DNA from: Craterostigma plantagineum
Taxonomy: Eukaryota > Streptophyta > Magnoliopsida > Lamiales > Linderniaceae
Reading direction: 5' to 3'
NCBI GenBank assembly: GCA_027422505.1
Contig: JAPQWV010000050.1
Span: 1,798,001-1,862,000 of the forward strand
Length of the DNA: 64,000 nt
The position numbers and the translations under genes were made by a program. The notes below the pieces were generated by a model, which had not been told where the DNA came from, made no database searches, and saw nothing but the letters and a program-made list of their open reading frames with translations. Below are positions 24,756 to 37,482 of the stretch, one piece after another (within the stretch, counting starts at the first letter, position 1; the number at the start of each line of letters is the position of its first letter).

Positions 24756-25383
24756 TGTTGGGAATGGGGGTGAGCCCTGGTGGTCAGTGGGCCCCGCAGC
24801 TTAACAGGTCCGTTTGGCTCGGTACGACGATCAGGAGAAGTGGGAGGTAAATTTGGTGGGACCCGCACAGTAACTACCACGGTAAAAATAAAATTACCGT
24901 AAAGTAAGAAAGAACACCATAACTTTAACGTGGAAAACCCTCTGTTAACGAAGAGGGAAAAAACCACGGCCGAGTCGGCAAAATCTTCACTATAGTAAAA
25001 ATTACAACCCTCGAATTTTTACTATCTCACTTTTACCACTCGTGTTTACCTCACACCTCCCTGTGGATGTGGAACCCTATCAGTTTCTACCTGAACTGAT
25101 AACCTCACAATTCACTCGAACTACTTCTCTCTATATATAGTAAAACTCGAATGAGCTTGTGACGATAATAACTGAAGAATCCTCAGCCTATTTATAGATG
25201 TCTTCAGCTCTTCTGGACCGCTCGAAACGGGTGGCCAGGAATGCGCTGCGTCGCCCTTCAATATCAGCCGTTCATTATTTTATTATATATATAAAATAAT
25301 ATTATAATATAATAGTAATAATATTATTTTATATTATCTTTTTTTTTTCTTTTTGGTGTTCGTGGCTTTTTGTGGCTGGAACA
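24756..25383 (-). mobile_element. Solo LTR of the copia-1 family inside a V-ATPase A exon
   Basis: This 628-bp sequence aligns end to end with the LTRs at 6054-6669 and 10757-11368, starting TGTTGGGAATGG and ending CTGGAACA. Target-site duplications GAATG (24751-24755) and GAACG (25384-25388) flank it. Removing it rejoins the V-ATPase A exon as AVERAAGMDGQKIT. No internal element sequence remains, so it is an LTR-LTR recombination product. Confidence 0.93.
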
Positions 25384-25681
25384 GAACGAGCAGCTGGCAT
25401 GGACGGACAAAAGATAACTTACACACTTATCAAGCATCGCCTTGGAGATCTTTTTTACCGTTTAGTGTGAGTTTATCATTCACCGACTCTGATTTTGATC
25501 GATTATATTTTGAACCCATTTTTTTTTACCACATAAGATATGGGTTTTTTTTCTGGAAAATTATCAGTTCACAGAAGTTCGAGGATCCAGCCGAAGGAGA
25601 AGAAGCCCTCGTAGCTAAATTAAGAAACTTTACGAGGATCTAACCGCTGGTTTCCGCAACCTTGAGGACGAAACTCGTTGA

Positions 25682-25899
25682 TCTACCAGTGAACTCTGCT
25701 TTGTTGATTTAGCAATATTTATTTTTGTATCTTAGCAAACACTCAACCAGTAAGTGGGATGGAGGCATTTATTTTCTAAAGTGTGGTTTTTCATATTATA
25801 TAATAAGCTGTGTGATGTTCAGTGGAGAAGAGCTTATCTGTCTGTAATTTCTTTTTTCGTTGTTCTACACCCAGTTTGATGCGCCATCCAGCAATGATA
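25682..25899 (+). other. 3' flank of the V-ATPase A pseudogene
   Basis: Likely former 3' UTR, following the conserved stop codon after NLEDETR. It ends at the target site GAATC of the Sirevirus-type element. Confidence 0.5.
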
Positions 25900-25904
25900 G
25901 AATC

Positions 25905-27584
25905 TGAAGATATAAATGTGAGGGGGTGAATTAGGCTTGTAAAAATTTTATGCTTCTTTTCACAAATGCTAAGTGTGGTGACTTAGGTATGCCTACTGAT
26001 ATTTGTGACGAGTATGCCTGATATATCCTAGTGACGTCGGATGTGCGTCGGGTCTGTCTCACAGCGATAATTGAAAAGTAAATGAGAGACAAGATTTTTA
26101 TAGAGGTTATATCCCAATTGGGGTTTACTCCTCTCCTTGGGATTTGCTTCCCAAGAGTTTAACCAATCACTATAATGCACCGTAGCTGGATACAAAACTG
26201 ATTGGTTAGCCCAATACACAACCGAAACAAGTCGAACACTAGCCACTACTAGGTTACCACACGCCGAGTTTCGTTCCTCGGAATCTCCTTGATCCCGACA
26301 GACACAGCTCGCTACCGAATGGCCCCCGAACTTGTCCTTCCCTTCACGTGTGCGTAAGCGTCGACCTTGCCTCCTTGGTATTGCTCACGTCCGAAGACAA
26401 CACGTCCGAAGACAGAATATATGGAGGGGATGATGGAATAACCGGATAAATCACTCGCTCAGTGATGGATATGCAGGTTAACGCTCAGGTGGGCAGAAAG
26501 CTATCGCAAGTGAAAACTCAGGAATCTCTCAGTATGTTTCTGCTCAAGAATCTCTAGTAGGCTTGTATTCGCAATTTCTTAGTCTTCTTAGAATCTGAAG
26601 TGCAGCTCATATATAATCCTTTTCAAATAGCACTTCACATGGAAAGCATATCAAACAATAATCACCAAATCAAGCATAGTTTCCATGTAGCTTTTGAGTC
26701 AATCATACCATATAAATCATGCTCTTAATAAATCATCACAACGGTCATATAGCACATTTAAGCATGATTATATTCCATATAGAAAGCTCAATTTCGTTCT
26801 CAAGCATATTCAAGCATTTTGCATATAATTACCATATCAGAACTTTCCATAAGAGATTCCCTGCTATCTGTTTCTAGAACAAGTCAATCCAGATTTTCTT
26901 TCCAAGTATAGCACATAAGATAGCATCACATCAGCACGTTTTCCATGTACAACTCATAGTATAATTACCATGTTTAGTACACAAATCAGATCAGAGCATA
27001 CTTAATACGATTTATCAATTCATGGCACAACTTTCCTAATTTCAGAGATCACACCCGTTATGGCACATACCATATAAGAGCACGTTATCCAAAAGTTTAA
27101 TCAAATCGAATCTTTCCTAAATATAATATCCAATCAGCATAAGGAAATATATTAACTCAATATTTCACATTAAATTCAGTGGAAATCATGCAAGAATCGT
27201 ATAAGTGATTTTCGTCCAGGAATAAACTAGTATCAACGGATATATCACTTTCCATATATAAACAGCATATTTTCCTAATATAGCTCAACATCATATCTCA
27301 TGCGTAATTTCCATATATAGCATAGAACGATATATCCTATCACATGGGCTGTCTATATCATGCGATCACATAGTCTCATCACCATATCACAAACTCATAT
27401 GCAAATCAAATATTCAACACTTTAATCAATTTTAAAGCTCATAATCAATGCATGGTCGAATATTATCATGAACCTAGACGTTATATTAATCACAAATCGA
27501 ATTGCTTAATTTAAAGACCTAACGTCATTACAATTACATCGTTCATCAAAACTCTCTAACATGTATGGACCAAAAAGGTCAACA
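25905..27584 (-). repeat. LTR (3' in element sense) of the Sirevirus-type element
   Basis: 1680 bp direct repeat of 35790-37477. The high match by eye suggests a recent insertion. The LTR is AT-rich with many short CATATAA/CATATC words. Confidence 0.95.
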
Positions 27585-27900
27585 TTCTCCCCCTTTTTGA
27601 TGATGACATGTAATTGATGCAGCACATAGGCATGTAGGCATATTCGATTTCGCAAGTCCTAACGCATATGTCTAAGTATTCAATAATCACAAAGCAGAGC
27701 ATACGATATCACCTAATCACATATGATACATATTTGCTCCGCCTGCCTAAGTGCAGTAATTTCCATGACATGCACAGATATATCGTGAACTAATTTTGCT
27801 CCCCCTGTCTAAGTGCAGATATATCGTGTCATTTTCAAGGTTATATCATGAGTGCAAAATTTTGAAATTACCCGTGAGTGTGCTCCCCCTGCCTAAGTGC
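27585..27900 (-). promoter_or_regulatory. Polypurine tract and repeated PPT-like motifs
   Basis: On the minus strand, AAAAAGGGGGAGAA directly precedes the 3' LTR (27585-27599). Three further copies of a 19-base motif (plus-strand GCTCCCCCTGCCTAAGTGC with small variations) lie at 27736-27754, 27798-27816 and 27882-27900. Multiple PPT-like copies upstream of the 3' LTR are a known Sirevirus feature; their use for plus-strand priming here is inference. Confidence 0.75.
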
Positions 27901-27954
27901 GCATTTTCCAAGCATGATTCAAGCAATCACATAATCATCGCAGCAGGCACTTAG

Positions 27955-28421
27955 TGTAACATCCCGTCCCATACCGGGTGTCACTGTAGCATCCGTCCCT
28001 ACCGGGACCTGTGGGGTTGGGCCCACCACACTCCGACTGATAGTCTGGCCCCGCTGTACCACCACTTAACCTTTCAGCGTGCTTCGTCCTCGCTCACACG
28101 CACCCTAGGCAAACTTCCCAGGGGGTCACCCATCCCAAGATTGCTTCAAGTCAAGCACGCTTAACTTTGAAGTTCTTTCGGATGGATTCCCGAAAAGGTA
28201 GATCGACCTTGGTGATATGAGTAGTACTATCAATTCTTTTATATGATTCTTAGCCTGACACGCCCATACATTGTCAGTCTCGGGATCCCCTCTCATTCGG
28301 GTGTCGGATCGGTTCGTTCATGTACCCCTTCGCCTAGAAGCCTGCCAGGAGCCGCTCCTTGTCCGTGCATCTCTTTGGCACCGGCGATCACTCCCCGCCC
28401 TCGTCGGCCCCGGGCGTCACA
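27955..28421 (-). mobile_element. Cassandra (TRIM) solo LTR with 5S rRNA-derived core
   Basis: On the minus strand it starts TGTGACGCCCGGGG and ends GGGATGTTACA. A perfect 5-bp target-site duplication CTTAG flanks it (27950-27954 and 28422-28426). Within it, 28111-28180 read on the minus strand contains AGTTAAGCGTGCTTG and GGATGGGTGACC, the internal-promoter boxes of plant 5S rRNA genes. An LTR with a 5S-derived segment is the hallmark of Cassandra. At 467 bp it is longer than the usual Cassandra LTR as I recall it. It is nested in the Sirevirus-type element between the env-like gene and the 3' LTR. Confidence 0.9.
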
Positions 28422-28779
28422 CTTAGCACTTATCAAGAAATCTCACAAACGTTAATTAGCGCAGATAAATATCAGAGCATTACTGTAACAGAGCATTAGA
28501 TCACGCATCGCAGTATGAAAGCATCACAGATATATCCTAAGATCAGAGCAAAATTATTAGGCATTAGAGATATATCATAAAACGGCAAAATATTATATAG
28601 ATTAGGGTTCAACGAGCTTCCCTACACCAAAATACTTAGACGCTCAACGCCTAATACTTTCCTTACTACTCCCCCTTCATTATCAAAAAGGTGGGAGGGA
28701 CACTTAAGAACTAAACTGAGACTGGCAGACTGGAATATCCTAAGAGCAACTAAGAGCAGAATGGAATATGAGAGGCAGC

Positions 28780-30332
28780 CTACTGGCTTGAGGAGGTGTC
28801 AGAGTCGGCGGGTTTAGGAAGGGACTTCTTAATCAGCTTGGAGAGCTTGGAGAGCTTCAGTGACAATTTGGTATACTGTTCTTTGAGCTTGCGGAAGCGC
28901 TTCTGATTATCAGCCTTGATATCGGATATATCGCGGCGTAACATGGAGATTCCTGTCCTCCCGACACTGAGCTCATCTTCGTAGTCCTCTTCGTCGTCGC
29001 TCTTGACCCTTGCTTTTCCCTTCGCAGCAGACCGTTTCTGAGCACTATCGACTGACCTGTTCTCCTTTGCCTTGAACCAACCTTGGCTCTTAGAATGATG
29101 AATTCCCATGCGCTTAAGGGTCACAAGATCCACTGTATGGACAGCCTTGTCTCCCCAAGCCGGCGGCAGAATAATACCTTCGCACTCGAACAGGTGAGTA
29201 AGCAGCATTCCATAGGGCAGCGCCTTGTCTTTGCTCTCGATGGCCTGAATCATGTGCTTCATGATGATATATCCGAGGTTGAATCTGCGATTCTGGGATA
29301 TCATATATACCGCGAAGGTGCTCATGAAGTTCATGGTAGTCGAGTGGCCGCCACTGCCTATTTTCGCACTCCAGAGGGTCATGTTAAGCAATTTGTGCAG
29401 GAAGAAAAAGTCGATAGGGAGCTTGTTCAGGGCTTCTCCGTCAGAAAATCGAGGTTTGGTGCGGGTATTCCAGAGTGTCCGAAGGACATCACTGAGATCA
29501 AAATCATCGGCATGGCACCAGTCGTTCTTGTCGTAGTGGCAGAGGACCTCATCAGCAACCCCCAGCATGGCATTCATAGTCTTAGTGTTCCATTCGATTT
29601 TGCGGCCGAGAACGTAGGAGCGGATGTTGATATGCCCTTCGAGCTCTTCGTAGTCGAAGTTTGCATAAAAGAGTTTGACAACCTCAGGATAGTAGGGCGT
29701 GTTGATGCTGAGAAACTGCTCCCATCCAAAATCCTTTAACCAGGTGATAACCGTCCCTTCAGGCAGGTTGTCGAAGGCAACTCCGCGACCACGAGCGATG
29801 TCTCTGTTGCTGAAGCTCTTGTAAATGGTGCGGTTCGTTTCCTCTAAGAAGAGGGCTTCAACAGGGAGCTCGGTAGGTTTGGAAAGATCAATAGAGGGTT
29901 TTCAGATGACTTTGGAGGAGGTGAGGGTTGAGTTTCTTCGAGAGGAGTTGGAGAGTTCTTTGGTGGAGTTGGGACTTTTGGCGGTGGTGATGGAGATTTC
30001 TGGGTTTCGGTTGGAGTTGGGGATCGCGGGGGCGATTTCTAGGTATCCTCAGGAACTTCTTCAGGAATTTCGGAGCTTGAGGCAGACTTTTCTGGTTCGG
30101 GCGTCTTGGATTTCTTGATTTTCTTCTTCTTCTTTGCAATTTTGGAAGGGGTTGGGATCTTTTCAGAAGGTTTGGCTTTGGATCGGGTTTTGCGAGCAGA
30201 AGGCGATGAGGCTGAGGCTTGTTCTGGTGATTTAGGAGGAGATTCAAGTGGGGATTCATCAGACGTGGGCTCCTTGCATTTTCGGCTTGAAGATTCTTTG
30301 GTGGCTGCCTTGTGTGTGGATGTTTTAGCCAT
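28780..30332 (-). pseudogene. Env-like third gene of the Sirevirus-type element
   Basis: The first frame starts at 30332 (MAKTSTHKAATKES) and is a Ser/Pro/Lys-rich basic region that stops at a TAG at 30039. Past that stop the same frame stays Pro-rich to about 29900. After a frame change, a conserved globular part runs from about 29895 to 28780 (KPTELPVEALFLEETN, LPEGTVITWLKDFGWEQF, then SYVLGRKIEWNTKTMNAM), ending with a Lys-rich coiled-coil-like tail and DTSSSQ. The globular part resembles the putative plant transposon protein domain found in such third ORFs. It lies downstream of RNase H and upstream of the polypurine tract. Function in the family is not established; 'env-like' reflects position. 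One stop and one frameshift break this copy. Confidence 0.7.
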
Positions 30333-30870
30333 TTTTCAGAAGTTATGGTTTGAAAGGAAGTTTGGGAAAGATGAATGATGATAAGGAACAAATTTGAATT
30401 TAAAGAATAGGGTCGGTTTATTTTAGGAAGAGATAAGGATGAAATTTGAAATTTGAAATTTGAAATTTTGAAGTTGGAAAGTGGAAAACTGTCAGAGATA
30501 TCGAGCTGATTTGACAGGATCTCATAATTATGGAAGGGATTTGACTGGGCTGAATAGGGATATAATTTAGATGAATGAGTTTCCTAAAATAACTGAACGA
30601 CTGGAATGATATCTACGAGTTCCTTCCTAAAATATCCTGATCATATTCAAGGACATATCCAGAAGATCGGGCATTCCTAAAATAATCTAGATAATTGAAG
30701 AATGTCTCGGAATGGGATAACTACGAATTTCTTCCTAAAATACGAAGATCACATTTAAGAAAAATATCTATAAGATTCACAGAATTATTGCAAGGGCTGA
30801 ATGGATATCTTAAGGTAGGATTACTATGAATTTCTATCCAAAATAGAATAACCTAGAGTAAATGATAGAA

Positions 30871-33800
30871 TTAGGCAGATTTACTAACCTTATTAAGCTC
30901 GAGAATTCCCAATCGATCACGGATGTCGCAGAATCTTGCCTCTATTAGGGGTTTAGTGAAGATATCAGCGAGCTGATCATTTGTTCCTACGAATTCCACA
31001 CTGATATTCCCCTTCTGAACATGGTCTCGTATAAAATGATGTTTAACCTCAATATGGTTAGTACGAGAATGATGCACGGGATTCTTAGTGATACTAATGG
31101 CACTAGTGCTATCACACAGAATAGGAATTTTGTCATAACTTAACCCGAAATCACTAAGGGTTTGTTTCATCCAAAGAACTTGTTGACAGCAATTTCCTAA
31201 GGCCATATATTCAGCTTCGGTTGTGGAGAGGGCGACAGCATTTTGCTTTCTACTAGACCAAGTTACCAAGGAATTCCCAAGTAATTGGCAAGTTCCACTG
31301 GTACTTTTCCTATCTTCCCTACAGCCGGCATAGTCGGCGTCGGAATATCCCATTAATGGGAAGTCATCCGTATAAGAGTACCACAGACCAAAATTAACAG
31401 TACCCTTGATATATCTAAGTATCCGCTTGACTGCGGTCAAGTGAGATTCCCTAGGGTCAGACTGATATCTCGAACACATACCAACAGCAAACATAATATC
31501 AGGGCGACTGGCAGTTAAGTAAAGAAGGCTTCCGATCATACCTCGATATTGTGTTTGATCAACCGATATACCTGATTCATCAATGTCTATTTTTGTGGTC
31601 TGATGCATAGGGGTGGAAATCGCTTTGGAATCACACATCTCGAATTTTGTCAGCAATTCCCTGTTGTATTTCGTCTGGGATACGAAGGTTCCATTGTTAA
31701 GCTGCTTTATTTGCAACCCGAGGAAGTAGTTCAGCTCACCCATTAAGCTCATCTCAAATTCCTTCTGCATAGACTTAGAAAATTCCTCGCAGAGAAGGAT
31801 ATTAGTACTTCAAAATATGATATCATCAACGTAAATTTGGACTAGTATCATGTGATCACCTCCATACTTAATAAACAGCGTGTTATCAATAGTTCCAGTC
31901 GAAAATCCTATGTCAATTAGAAATTTACTTAGCCTTTCATACCATGTCCTAGGAGCCTGTTTTAAACCATATAATGCTAATTTAACTTAAAAACATGATT
32001 TGGAAAATCTTCCTTAGCAAAGCCCGGTGGTTATTCTACATAAACCTCCTCATTTATAAAACCATTTAAAAATGCACTTTTTACGTCCATTTGAAAAAGT
32101 TTAAAACGTTTAAAACATGCATATGCAAGTAAGACACGTATAGATTCTAATCTAGCTACCGGTGCAAAGGTTTCATCGAAATCAATACCTTCCTCCTGGG
32201 AATAACCTTTTGCAACTAACCTCGCTTTGTTTCTTGTGACATTTCCGTGTTCGTCGAGTTTGTTGCGGAAGACCCACTTGGTTCCTATGATGGATTTATT
32301 GTCTGGTCTTTTTACGAGAGTCGACACTTCGCTCTTTTCAAACTGAAATAACTCATCTTCCATGGCAGAGACCCAAGATATATCTTCCAGAGCTTCATGG
32401 ACTGTCTTTGGTTCCATCATTGAGAGCAGTACATCATGAGATTCCTCAGTATCTTGGTTTCGTGTAGTTGCTCGAGTTTTGATTCCAGATCTGATATTTC
32501 CTATTACTTGATCTGTTGGATGACTGGAAGCATGTTTCCATTTTCTAGGTTGCAGCTCATCAACTTCTGTTTCCAGTGTCTCAGTATTTTCTTCTTTGGG
32601 AATATCTTCCTCACTGTCTTTAATATCCTGCAATTCTGCACAAGGCAAATCTATACCTTCCTCATCAGTAGCATCTGCGTTAGGCATCTCATCAAAAGTA
32701 ACATGTTTGGATTCCTGAACAGTCAGCTTTCTTTTATTATAAACCCGATATGCCTTAGACTGAAGGCTGTAACCAAGGAATATCCCTTCATCTACCTTAG
32801 AGTCAAATTTTCCTCTCTTATCTCTATCATTCAGGATAAAACATTTACATCCAAACACGCGAAAGTAACCTATATTTGGAGTTCTACCATGCCAAATTTC
32901 ATAAGACGTTTTCTTTAATATCGGCCTAAGGAACACGCGATTTGACACATAACAGGCTGTACTAACAGCTTCCGCCCAGAACTGTTTAGGAATATCATAC
33001 TCATGTAACATAGATCTAGCCATCTCCTGTAATACCCTGTTTTTTCGTTCAACTACGCCGTTCTGTTGGGGGGTTATAGGAGCAGAGAAGTTATGACTAT
33101 ATCCATATTGATCACAGAATGATGCAAATGACTTACTATCAAATTTCAGTCCGTTATCACTGCGTATCCTACGGAGATTCATTTCTTTCTCATTTTCTAG
33201 CCTTTTTACTAATGATGCAAAGCTATCTAGTGCCTCATTCTTATGTGCAAGAAATATCACCCATGTATACCTGGAGTAATCGTCAACGATGACAAAGGCA
33301 TATCTTTTACCTCTCAGTGACATCGTCTGAACAGGACCAAAAAGGTCGAGATGTAGCAGTTCCAGAGGTCTGGATGTGGATATCACATTCTTTGCTTTGA
33401 ACGATGTCTTGGTCTGCTTGCTCATCTGGCATCCTTGCATGTTTTGTCCTTAACAAACTTTATGTCAGGAACACCTCGTATCAGTGCATTGCTTGTAATA
33501 TGAGACAGTAATTCCATATTGGCATGTCCTAGGCGTCTGTGCCATAACCAGGTGTTATCCTGTGTAACTACTAAACACTTGACATTCTGATCAGTGATAT
33601 CATCAAGAGTTATGCAATATATATTTCTATCCCTAGATGCACTGAACAATACCTTATCATCATTTCTAACTACACACTTATCATTTTCAAAAGTAACTGT
33701 ATGACCTTTATCGCATAATTGACTAATGCTGATAAGGTTATGTTCTAGATTCTTAACCAACCATACGTCATCTATAGTAGTATGTAAAGTGTTACTGACC

Positions 33801-33976
33801 GTTCCAACTCCTATAATCTTAGCTTTTGTGTTGTCGGCATAGGAGACATATCCTCCATCATATGCTTTCACCGACACAAACTTACTGATATCACCTGTCA
33901 TATGGTGGGAACACCCACTGTCGAGGTACCGCTTGTTTTCTTGCTGGATTTTCTTCTTTGTACCTGCATGAATCAT
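30871..33976 (-). pseudogene. Sirevirus-type pol (PR-INT-RT-RNase H), few breaks
   Basis: Protease and GAG-pre-integrase lie at 33976-33422 (YLDSGCSHHMTGD, LWHRRLGHANMELL). A one-base shift in the integrase zinc motif near 33435 leads into integrase at 33440 onward ([35 protein letters not shown]). RT starts near 32360 and includes [17 protein letters not shown] and [15 protein letters not shown] replaces the CAA expected at 32031-32033 (VYVE-stop-PPGF), an indel lies near 31985, and a TGA follows YVDDIIF near 31815. The RNase H part 31770-30871 is open to its end (GYSDADYAGCREDRKSTSG, STTEAEYMAL, ADIFTKPL). With so few lesions the copy is young but cannot encode a full polyprotein as read. 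Confidence 0.93.
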
Positions 33977-34013
33977 TTCTTTGCTGAGGTGCCCAACTTC
34001 GATTGGGTCCTAA

Positions 34014-35730
34014 CAGGTTAGAAGCAAAACAACGTGATATATCATGTGTCACAGACTGTGATCTCTGGAACACGGTTTGACCAGTGTTGGGAAGTTGAGT
34101 GTCAGGGATTTTCTTTGGCCTCCAGACATATCTAGACACATCAGCTTTCTTCAAAAAACAATTGTTAGCATAGTGGCCGTGACGACCGCATGAAAAACAT
34201 TTAAGTTTTCTAACAGTTTGTGGAGCAATATGTTCATGTGTCGCGGAATATCCTATTCCTGATTTTCCAACCTGTCTGGGAATACTGAGTATCATATCAT
34301 GATTTTGTTTACCTATAAGAAGTCTATTTTCAGTATGAGTTTTTCTTTCTAGGAATTCCTTAAGGACAGACATATCTCTAGACATCTTCTTTTGTTTCTT
34401 AAGCATTTCACAATTACATAAGGCTTTTTCTTCCTTAAGAGTCTCTAGCTCGGCTCTCAGACATTTGTTTTCTAGATCCGTTTGGTGCTTCTCTCTAGCT
34501 ACGTCATCTCGTTGCCTAATTAGACTCTTTACTTGTGAGCTGAGCGACTTAAATCCTTCTTTCTGCGTGGATTATTTCAAACATCTCTTCCTTTTCATCT
34601 ACTTCAAGGACTGAGGAAGCGTTATCATGAGATTCATCTTGCCTAGCATATAATTCGTTCAGAAATAATATTTTCTTAATGGTAGATGAATCTGATACCT
34701 GATCATCGTCATTGGCCATGTAGGCGAGATCCTCCTCTTCTTCACTTTCGGCCTCTTCCCAGTTAGTGACCATGGCTTTCTGCTTTTTTACCTTTTTGTC
34801 ACCATTTTCCATCGGGCAGGCTGAGGCGAAGTGGCCTGGCTTGTTGCACTTGAAGCATTTCTGCATGTTGTTCCCGGATGATGATATTCCCTTGTGCCTA
34901 GGCTGGAACTTGGAGTTTCCCTTGAACTTTCTTCTCATCCGAAACTTTTCAAACTTTCTGGTGAGCATGGCGATCTGCTCCATTAGGTCCTCCTCAGTTT
35001 CTTCTTCACCTTCAGAGTCGTGTTCTTGTTCGGTGTTGAAGGCGATGTTTGGTTGATTTCGGACTGGTGGTTTTTCTTTGATGGAGATCTGAGTCATCTC
35101 GTAGGTGGTCAGAGATCCGATCAGTTCTGACACTGAAAGTTCGTCCAAGTCCTTTGCTTCGTAGATGGCAGTCACTTTGGGATTCCATTCTCTAGGAAGA
35201 GATCTCAGGATTTTTCGCACCTTCTCACCATCTTCTATTTTCTTTCCCAACGAGAACATTTGATTAATGATGTTCATGAATTTGGCATACATGTGGCTTA
35301 TGGTCTCGTTGTCCTCCATCTTGAACAGCTCGTATTGGTGAGTCAAAAGGGCTATCCTTTCTTGCACCACTCGAGTGGTTCCTTCATTTGTGACTTGAAG
35401 CATGTCCCACATTTTTTTGGCAGATTCGCATGAGCTCGACCGATTGTACTCTTCTCTTGTGAGCGCGCAAGCTATCATGTTTTTTGCTTTGGCATTTAGG
35501 GAGATTCCTCGCTTGTCTGCTATATTGTAATCAGGGCCTTTCTTTGGAGTTCCATCTTCGTTCTTGGGAATGTAAGGTCCTGTCGCGATGATAGCCCACA
35601 GGTCGTAGTCAGTAGCGATCAAGAATTCCTTCATGCGATTTTTCCATATGGCATAGTTTGTCCCGTCGAAGAGTGGTGGCCTGGAATGGGATTGTCCCTC
35701 TGCAAAAACATCAAAACTCGAAGAAGCCAT
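34014..35730 (-). pseudogene. Sirevirus-type gag with one frameshift
   Basis: The first frame 35730-34549 opens MASSSFDVFAEGQSHSRPPL and carries the UBN2-type gag domain (LFDGTNYAIWKNRMKEFL), an acidic Glu-rich stretch and a CCHC knuckle (CFKCNKPGHFASAC). A one-base shift near 34555 leads to EGFKSLSSQVKSLIRQRDD, a coiled-coil-like region, and then a second knuckle (CFSCGRHGHYANNC) near 34185 in the frame that ends around 33891. Two knuckles and a coiled coil fit the large gag proteins of Sireviruses. The C-terminal part overlaps the protease frame. Confidence 0.88.
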
Positions 35731-35789
35731 TAGATCTTTAACTCAGACTTGTTAGGCCCGTCGTTTGAGTAACCCTCTCTGATACCAAA

Positions 35790-37477
35790 TGAAGATATAA
35801 ATGTGCCTAAGAGGGGGGTGACTTAGGCTTGTAAAAATTTTATGCTTCTTTTCACAAATGCTAAGTGTGGTGACTTAGGTATGCCTACTGATATTTGTGA
35901 CGAGTATGCCTGATATATCCTAGTGACGTCGGATGTGCGTCAGGTCTGTCTCACAGCGATAACTGAAAAGTAAATGAGAGACAGGATTTTTATAGAGGTT
36001 ATATCCCCAACTGGGGTTTACTCATCTCCTTGGGATTTGCTTCCCAAGAGTTTAACCAATCAATATAATACACCGTAGCTGGATACAAAACTGATTGGTT
36101 AGCCCAATACACAACCGAAACAAGTCGAACACTAGCCACTACTAGGTTACCACACGCCGAGTTTCGTTCCTCGGAATCTCCTTGATCCCGACAGACACAG
36201 CTCGCTACCGAAGGGCCCCCGGACTTGTCCTTCCCTTCACGTGTGCGTAAGCGTCGACCTTGCCTCCTTGGTATTGCTCACGTCCGAAGACAACACGTCC
36301 GAAGACAGAATATATGGAGGGGATGATGGAATAACCGGATAAATCACTCGCTCAGTGATGGATATGCAGGTTAACGCTCAGGTGGGCAGAAAGCTATCGC
36401 AAGTGAAAACTCAGGAATCTCTCAGTATGTTTCTGCTCAAGAATCTCTAGTAGGCTTGTATTCGCAATTTCTTAGTCTTCTTAGAATCTGAAGTGCAGCT
36501 CATATATAATCCTTTTCAAATAGCACTTCACATGGAAAGCATATCAAACAATAATCACCAAATCAAGCATAGTTTCCATGTAGCTTTTGAGTCAATCATA
36601 CCATATAAATCATGCTCTTAATAAATCATCACAACGGTCATATAGCACATATAAGCATGATTATATTCCATATAGAAAGCTCAATTTCGTTCTCAAGCAT
36701 ATTCAAGCATTTTGCATATAATTACCATATCAGAACTTTCCATAAGAGATTCCCTGCTATCTGTTTCTAGAACAAGTCAATCCAGATTTTCTTTCCAAGT
36801 ATAGCACATAAGATAGCATCACATCAGCACGTTTTCCATGTACAACTCATAGTATAATTACCATGTTTAGCACACAAATCAGATCAGAGCATACTTAATA
36901 CGATTTATCAATTCATGGCACAACTTTCCTAATTTCAGAGATCACACCCGTTATAGCACATACCATATAAGAGCACGTTATCCAAAAGTTTAATCAAATC
37001 GAATCTTTCCTAAATATAATATCCAATCAGCATAAGGAAATATATTAACTCAATATTTCACATTAAATTCAGTGGAAATCATGCAAGAATCGTATAAGTG
37101 ATTTTCGTCCAGGAATAAACTAGTATCAACGGATATATCACTTTCCATATATAAACAGCATATTTTCCTAATATAGCTCAACAGCATATCTCATGCGTAA
37201 TTTTTATATATAGCATAGAACGATATATCCTATCACATGGGCTGTCTATATCATGCGATCACATAGTCTCATCACCATATCACAAACTCATATGCAAATC
37301 AAATATTCAACACTTTAATCAATTTTAAAGCTCATAATCAATGCATGGTCGAATATTATCATGAACCTAGACGTTATATTAATCACAAATCGAATTGCTT
37401 AATTTATAGACCTAACGTCATTACAATTACATCGTTCATCAAAACTCTCTAACATGTATGGACCAAAAAGGTCAACA
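35790..37477 (-). repeat. LTR (5' in element sense) of the Sirevirus-type element
   Basis: 1688 bp direct repeat of 25905-27584 with only scattered differences. The initiator-Met primer site complement lies at 35776-35787, two bases from the LTR. Confidence 0.95.
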
Positions 37478-37482
37478 GAATC

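Larger units (their letters stand above)
25905..37477 (-). mobile_element. Sirevirus-type Ty1/copia element, full length (11.6 kb)
   Basis: LTRs 25905-27584 and 35790-37477 are about 1.68 kb and nearly identical by eye. A perfect 5-bp target-site duplication GAATC sits at 25900-25904 and 37478-37482. On the minus strand each LTR starts TGTTGACC and ends TCTTCA. The primer site complement of TGGTATCAGAGA is at 35776-35787, and the polypurine tract AAAAAGGGGGAGAA is beside the left LTR. Gag with two zinc knuckles, copia-order pol and a third gene past RNase H are the Sirevirus pattern. The element landed downstream of the V-ATPase A pseudogene and carries a nested Cassandra solo LTR at 27955-28421. 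Confidence 0.95.

Noticed and set aside
28111..28180. A 5S rRNA gene on the minus strand
   Set aside because: Only the 3' half resembles 5S rRNA, and it lies inside an LTR with TG/CA ends and a CTTAG duplication, so it is the Cassandra 5S-derived segment.
29083..29739. A 218-residue plus-strand gene
   Set aside because: It is the antisense of the conserved part of the env-like gene, which has the meaningful peptide on the minus strand.
32436..32918. A 160-residue plus-strand gene
   Set aside because: Antisense of the integrase and RT linker of the Sirevirus-type pol.
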